Part shown: one piece after another, positions 60,529-64,000 of the stretch
Layout of the letters: each line of letters opens with the position of its first letter
Numbering within the stretch: the stretch's first letter is position 1
Assembly: GCA_018242445.1 (NCBI GenBank)
Contig: JAFEBW010000053.1
Coordinates: forward strand, 1 to 64,000
Reading direction: 5' to 3'
Source: Pseudomonadota bacterium
Lineage (GTDB): Bacteria > Pseudomonadota > Gammaproteobacteria > Xanthomonadales > Xanthomonadaceae
DNA length: 64,000 nucleotides
Program-made: the position numbers and the translations under genes
Notes under the pieces: generated by a model
What the model saw: the letters and a program-made list of their open reading frames with translations, nothing else
The model's database searches: none
What the model was told of the DNA's origin: nothing

Positions 60529-63500
60529 ACACCGATCCCGCTGCGTCGAAGCAGACTGCCCGCTGGTGGCTGGATCCGGCGCTGGCGCGGGTCGCACTCG
60601 GCAACGACGCCGATGCGCCGACCTTGTCGGACAGTATGTCTGCGCTCGATCCACCCGGGCTCGCCATCGACGCTTTCGATGGCGACGACATCCGCCAGAT
60701 CGAAGGTTACGAGCTGCGCGAGGTGATCGGTCAGGGCGGCATGGGCGTGGTCTATCGCGCTCGGCAAAGCGAACTCGATCGCGACGTCGCCCTCAAGCTG
60801 CTGTCGCCGGCCTGCGCGGGCGAACCCGAGTTCGGCGAGCGCCTGCGCCGCGAGGCGCAGCATGCCGCGCGTTTGCAGCACCCCAACATCGTCGCCGTGC
60901 ACGAACTGGGGCAATGCGACGGGATGATCTGCTACGCGATGCAGTTGGTGCGCGGGCGCAACCTGTCGCAGTGGCTGGACGCGCAAGGCCCGATGGCACC
61001 ACGCTGCGCGGCAACCCTGCTGCACACGCTCGCGCTGGCGATGGATTACGCGCACCGGCAGGGCGTGCTGCATCTGGATCTGAAGCCCAGCAACATCCTG
61101 CTCGACGAACATGACTCGCCGTTGATCGCCGATTTCGGCTTGGCCAGTGGCGTGGAGCAGGCGCGCCGCGACGAGTCGGTGGCCGGCACGCCCAGCTACA
61201 TGGCACCCGAACAACTCGACGAAAGCTTCGGGCGGCTGACCACCGCCGCCGACGTGTGGGCGCTGGGCGCGATCCTGTACGAGATCCTGACCGGGCACGC
61301 ACCCTTCGAGGGCGGCTCGCCGACACGCACGCTGGCACTGCTGCGCAAGGGCAAGGTGCGCTCGCCGTCGCGTTACCGCGCACTGCCACCGGATCTGGAG
61401 GCGATCTGCCTGCATTGTCTGGCCAAGCGCCCCGAATCGCGTTACGCCAGCCCGCGCGAACTGGCTGCGGATCTGGGGCGCTATCTGGACGGCCATGCAG
61501 TCGCGGTGCGCCCTCGCAACGCCTGGCAGACGATAACGCTGTGGTTGCGCCGCGAACCGCGTACGGCCATCGCCGGGGTGTTGATGCTGTTGGCCGTGCT
61601 GGCGATCGGTGCATCGATCCTCGCCACCTCGTGCGAATCGCAACAAGCCATCGACAGCAGCACGACAGCCCGCGACCTGCTCTGGCAAGGGCGGCGCGAG
61701 TCGGCCATGCATCTGGCCGGGGAAGGCGATGGCTGGCAGGCGGCGGCCCTGCTGCTGCAAAACGCGAAGGAACAGGCGCGCGCCGGGCTGGCCGAGCCTT
61801 CACGCGAGGATCTTCGCCGCATCGGTATCATGCTCGCCCGCGGCAGCACGCTCATCGACCGCATGAGCATCGCCGATGGCATACCGTCGGCGCTGGCGCT
61901 CGACCCCGGTGGCGACCAACTGGCGCTGGCGCTGACCGATCGCAGCATCCGCTGGTACGACACCGCCACCCTCACCGAGCGCGGCCGGTTGCGCATGGAC
62001 GTCGACGACCGCAGCAAACGGGTCATCGACCTGCATTTCGCCGGCAACAATCGCCTGCTGGCGACGCTCGCATCGCCGCAAGCTCGTGTTGGCGATGATG
62101 CAAACGACGTGCGACTGCTGGATCTGCGACGCAGCGCATCGATCGCCCTGCCGACCGGGTTTGCCGCCGTGGCCTACGCCGACGACGGCGCAACAGCACT
62201 GCTGCGATCCCGCGATGGCCGCATGCAGGCATGGCGAGGCGCGCCGTGGACCCAGCTATCGAGCCTGCTGCCAACACCGTCGAGCGATGCCTCGCGCCAG
62301 ACCTGGTTGATCGCACCCGATGGCCACCACGCACTCGCATTCGACGCGGGCATGCGCCACCTTGACCTGTACACATGGCCGGAGCTGCAGCGCCAACGCA
62401 GCGACAGCCTGCCGGCCGGCGCGGCGATCGGGGTGTGGTCTGCGGCACCCGACGGTCGCCACCTAGCCTTGGGTGACGGCGACGGGCATGTGTTCGTGTA
62501 CGCGATCGACAGCGGCGAGTTGCGCGCGCTCTCGTCGGTGCGCAGCCTCGCGGTCACCGCGCTGGCGTGGAGCGAGGACAGCGCGTGGCTGGCGGTGGGG
62601 GGCGGCGATGGCCGCGTGAGTGTGTTCGATCCGAGCAGCGATGATGCCCTGACCGGCGTCGAGTTGAATCCGGGATATCCGATTCGGCAGATGGAACTCC
62701 AACATGCGCAGCGGTTGTTGTTGGCGGTCGGCGAACGCACGAGCGCGTTGTGGCGGATTCCAACCGCCGGTGTCCTGCATGCCTTGCCGCCGATCCGCCT
62801 GGAGTTGGCGCCGGCGATCGATGGCTCGACCACCCGGCCAGCGCTGGCCTTCGCGCCACGCAACGGCTTGCTGGCCAGCGCCGATACGCGCGGCAACCTC
62901 AGCCTCTGGCGCTTACCCGCATCACCCATCCTACCGATCCGTCCGGCCCAGCGGGTCGTCGCGGCAAGCGCCTTCGATGGCCTGCATGCCATCGATGTCG
63001 ATCACGATCGCGTGCGCACCGTCGCCCTCGACGGCGGCGTCGCGGGACGCTGGCTGCAATTGCCGCAGCCGCCCGACTACGCCGAGACGTCGGGCGAGGG
63101 CCGCACCCTGCTGGTGACCACGGGTGCGCAACTGCGCGTCCACGATGCGACCAGCCTGCGCCTGCTGCATCTGGCCGCCTTGCCATCGAGCCCGCAGTAC
63201 CTGCTGACCAGCCCGGACGGCCATCGTGCCGTGCTGGGCTTCGACGCGAGCAGCGCGGCTGATGGGCGCACGCGCCTGTGGCTGTATTCGCTCGATACCG
63301 GCACACGCCTGCCGGGCGAGGCGCTGTTGCGTGGGCCGTTGCGCAGCCTGCGCTACGCCGCCGATGGCGCGCGCGTGGCCGCGGTCGGGCCGCCGGACGG
63401 CGACACCAGCCTGCTCGAAGCCGGCGCGCAGTTGCGCGTGGTCGCTCGCTATCGGCACGAAGCCGGTCATCCGGTCATCGCCGCCGATTTCGCGGCGAAC

Positions 63501-64000
63501 GGGCACTCGTTGTTGCTGTTGACGCGCGACGAAAGCGTGGAGCACCCGGCTGCGGCGCTGCTGCTGCTGTGGGACGCGGCGCGACCGCCGACAAGGATCG
63601 CGTTGCCCGACGCGCTCCCGTATGGCGTGGTCGGGTTGGCCGACGGCACCGCCTTCCTGCCCGGCAAGGCTTACCACCTGCGCTACGACGGCAACACCGT
63701 GCAGCGCATCCCGCGGGTCGCCAACGGATACGAGGCCGGGATCGGTGCCTATGCGACCAATCGCGACCGTCGCTGGGTCGCCGTGGCCGGCTCGCGCAGC
63801 GTGCAGTTGTTCGGTGCCGACGGCACGCCGCTGAGCGTGCCGTTGTGGATCGATGCCCCGGCCGGCGACCGGATCGTCGGCTTGGCGTTGTCGCCGGACG
63901 GCAACGAACTGCTGGCGCGCACCGAGCATGTCGCCGCGCACTGGCGGATCGCACCTGCGCCATGGCCGGATGCACCGCTGGAACGTCTTCTGGCCATCCT
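60525..64000 (+). CDS. Membrane Ser/Thr protein kinase with C-terminal propeller (runs off right edge)
   Basis: At least 1158 residues and truncated by the window. The kinase domain (residues about 63-330) has the glycine loop GQGGMGVVYRA from G69, AVALKLL-type Lys, catalytic loop HLDLKPSNILLD (H183, D185), DFG at 203-205, and AGTPSYMAPEQL. The loop is HLD, not HRD. One transmembrane helix (about 347-367) is followed by WD40/TolB-like repeats (VFVYAIDSGE, VSVFDPSSDD, LWLYSLDTG), probably a periplasmic sensor. It overlaps the sigma gene and is expected to phosphorylate it. Confidence 0.9.
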   Translation, partial: MNTDPAASKQTARWWLDPALARVALGNDADAPTLSDSMSALDPPGLAIDAFDGDDIRQIEGYELREVIGQGGMGVVYRARQSELDRDVALKLLSPACAGEPEFGERLRREAQHAARLQHPNIVAVHELGQCDGMICYAMQLVRGRNLSQWLDAQGPMAPRCAATLLHTLALAMDYAHRQGVLHLDLKPSNILLDEHDSPLIADFGLASGVEQARRDESVAGTPSYMAPEQLDESFGRLTTAADVWALGAILYEILTGHAPFEGGSPTRTLALLRKGKVRSPSRYRALPPDLEAICLHCLAKRPESRYASPRELAADLGRYLDGHAVAVRPRNAWQTITLWLRREPRTAIAGVLMLLAVLAIGASILATSCESQQAIDSSTTARDLLWQGRRESAMHLAGEGDGWQAAALLLQNAKEQARAGLAEPSREDLRRIGIMLARGSTLIDRMSIADGIPSALALDPGGDQLALALTDRSIRWYDTATLTERGRLRMDVDDRSKRVIDLHFAGNNRLLATLASPQARVGDDANDVRLLDLRRSASIALPTGFAAVAYADDGATALLRSRDGRMQAWRGAPWTQLSSLLPTPSSDASRQTWLIAPDGHHALAFDAGMRHLDLYTWPELQRQRSDSLPAGAAIGVWSAAPDGRHLALGDGDGHVFVYAIDSGELRALSSVRSLAVTALAWSEDSAWLAVGGGDGRVSVFDPSSDDALTGVELNPGYPIRQMELQHAQRLLLAVGERTSALWRIPTAGVLHALPPIRLELAPAIDGSTTRPALAFAPRNGLLASADTRGNLSLWRLPASPILPIRPAQRVVAASAFDGLHAIDVDHDRVRTVALDGGVAGRWLQLPQPPDYAETSGEGRTLLVTTGAQLRVHDATSLRLLHLAALPSSPQYLLTSPDGHRAVLGFDASSAADGRTRLWLYSLDTGTRLPGEALLRGPLRSLRYAADGARVAAVGPPDGDTSLLEAGAQLRVVARYRHEAGHPVIAADFAANGHSLLLLTRDESVEHPAAALLLLWDAARPPTRIALPDALPYGVVGLADGTAFLPGKAYHLRYDGNTVQRIPRVANGYEAGIGAYATNRDRRWVAVAGSRSVQLFGADGTPLSVPLWIDAPAGDRIVGLALSPDGNELLARTEHVAAHWRIAPAPWPDAPLERLLAI

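Overview
The window is GC-rich DNA from a chromosome that looks gammaproteobacterial, most likely order Xanthomonadales (Lysobacterales) and perhaps near Rhodanobacteraceae. The grounds are gene content: a WrbA/DUF2069 pair, a GTP-type PEP carboxykinase, TPR-sulfotransferases beside a large TonB-dependent receptor, a sedolisin, a split glycine dehydrogenase (gcvPA), an ECF43-like sigma factor beside a Ser/Thr kinase, and heptanucleotide tracts common in this order. The placement is inference; no rRNA or tRNA gene was seen.

Layout. 1-4.2 kb: tail of an IS110-type transposase, a WrbA-like flavoprotein, DUF2069, an asparaginase-like N-terminal domain and a secreted sedolisin. 4.7-17.0 kb: an accessory block with a TPR-sulfotransferase, a wrecked IS1634-type element, a 1054-residue TonB-dependent receptor, a divergent sulfotransferase-like protein and a 1136-residue tandem fusion of two complete TPR-sulfotransferase units. 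17-23 kb: pckG, an XRE regulator, two small exported proteins (one DUF2145), a TetR regulator and a lytic transglycosylase.

23.6-35.9 kb is a Tad/Flp pilus locus, nearly all on one strand with repeated 4-nt stop/start overlaps: pilin, hairpin, TadG/TadE-like proteins, an unknown exported protein, a second small pilin, CpaB, CpaC, an FHA-CpaF ATPase, TadB, TadC, DUF192, TadD-like and TadE-like. No TadZ/CpaE or prepilin peptidase gene is present here. 35.9-45 kb: MAPEG protein, FadE, GMC oxidoreductase, LemA-like protein, an array of five hairpins, a serine hydrolase and a PAS-GGDEF-EAL protein with decayed motifs.

45-49.5 kb, minus strand: a histone H1-like lysine-rich protein, a probable small RNA with near-consensus promoter and terminator, an odd CpG-rich/A-tract intergenic region, and gcvPA, gcvH, gcvT. 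49.7-64 kb: Tat-exported metallophosphoesterase, cupredoxin, ECF sigma/anti-sigma pair, NfeD/stomatin/aldo-keto reductase cluster, a yybP-ykoY (Mn2+) riboswitch before a GDT1/TMEM165-family exporter, a membrane GGDEF protein, an ICMT-like methyltransferase, dusB, a DUF1232 protein, and an ECF43-like sigma factor overlapping a membrane Ser/Thr kinase with a beta-propeller that runs off the right edge.

Most notable are the sulfotransferase/TonB-receptor block with its fused double gene, the unannotated small RNA, the hairpin array, and the pairing in one neighbourhood of an FHA-bearing pilus ATPase with a Ser/Thr kinase.
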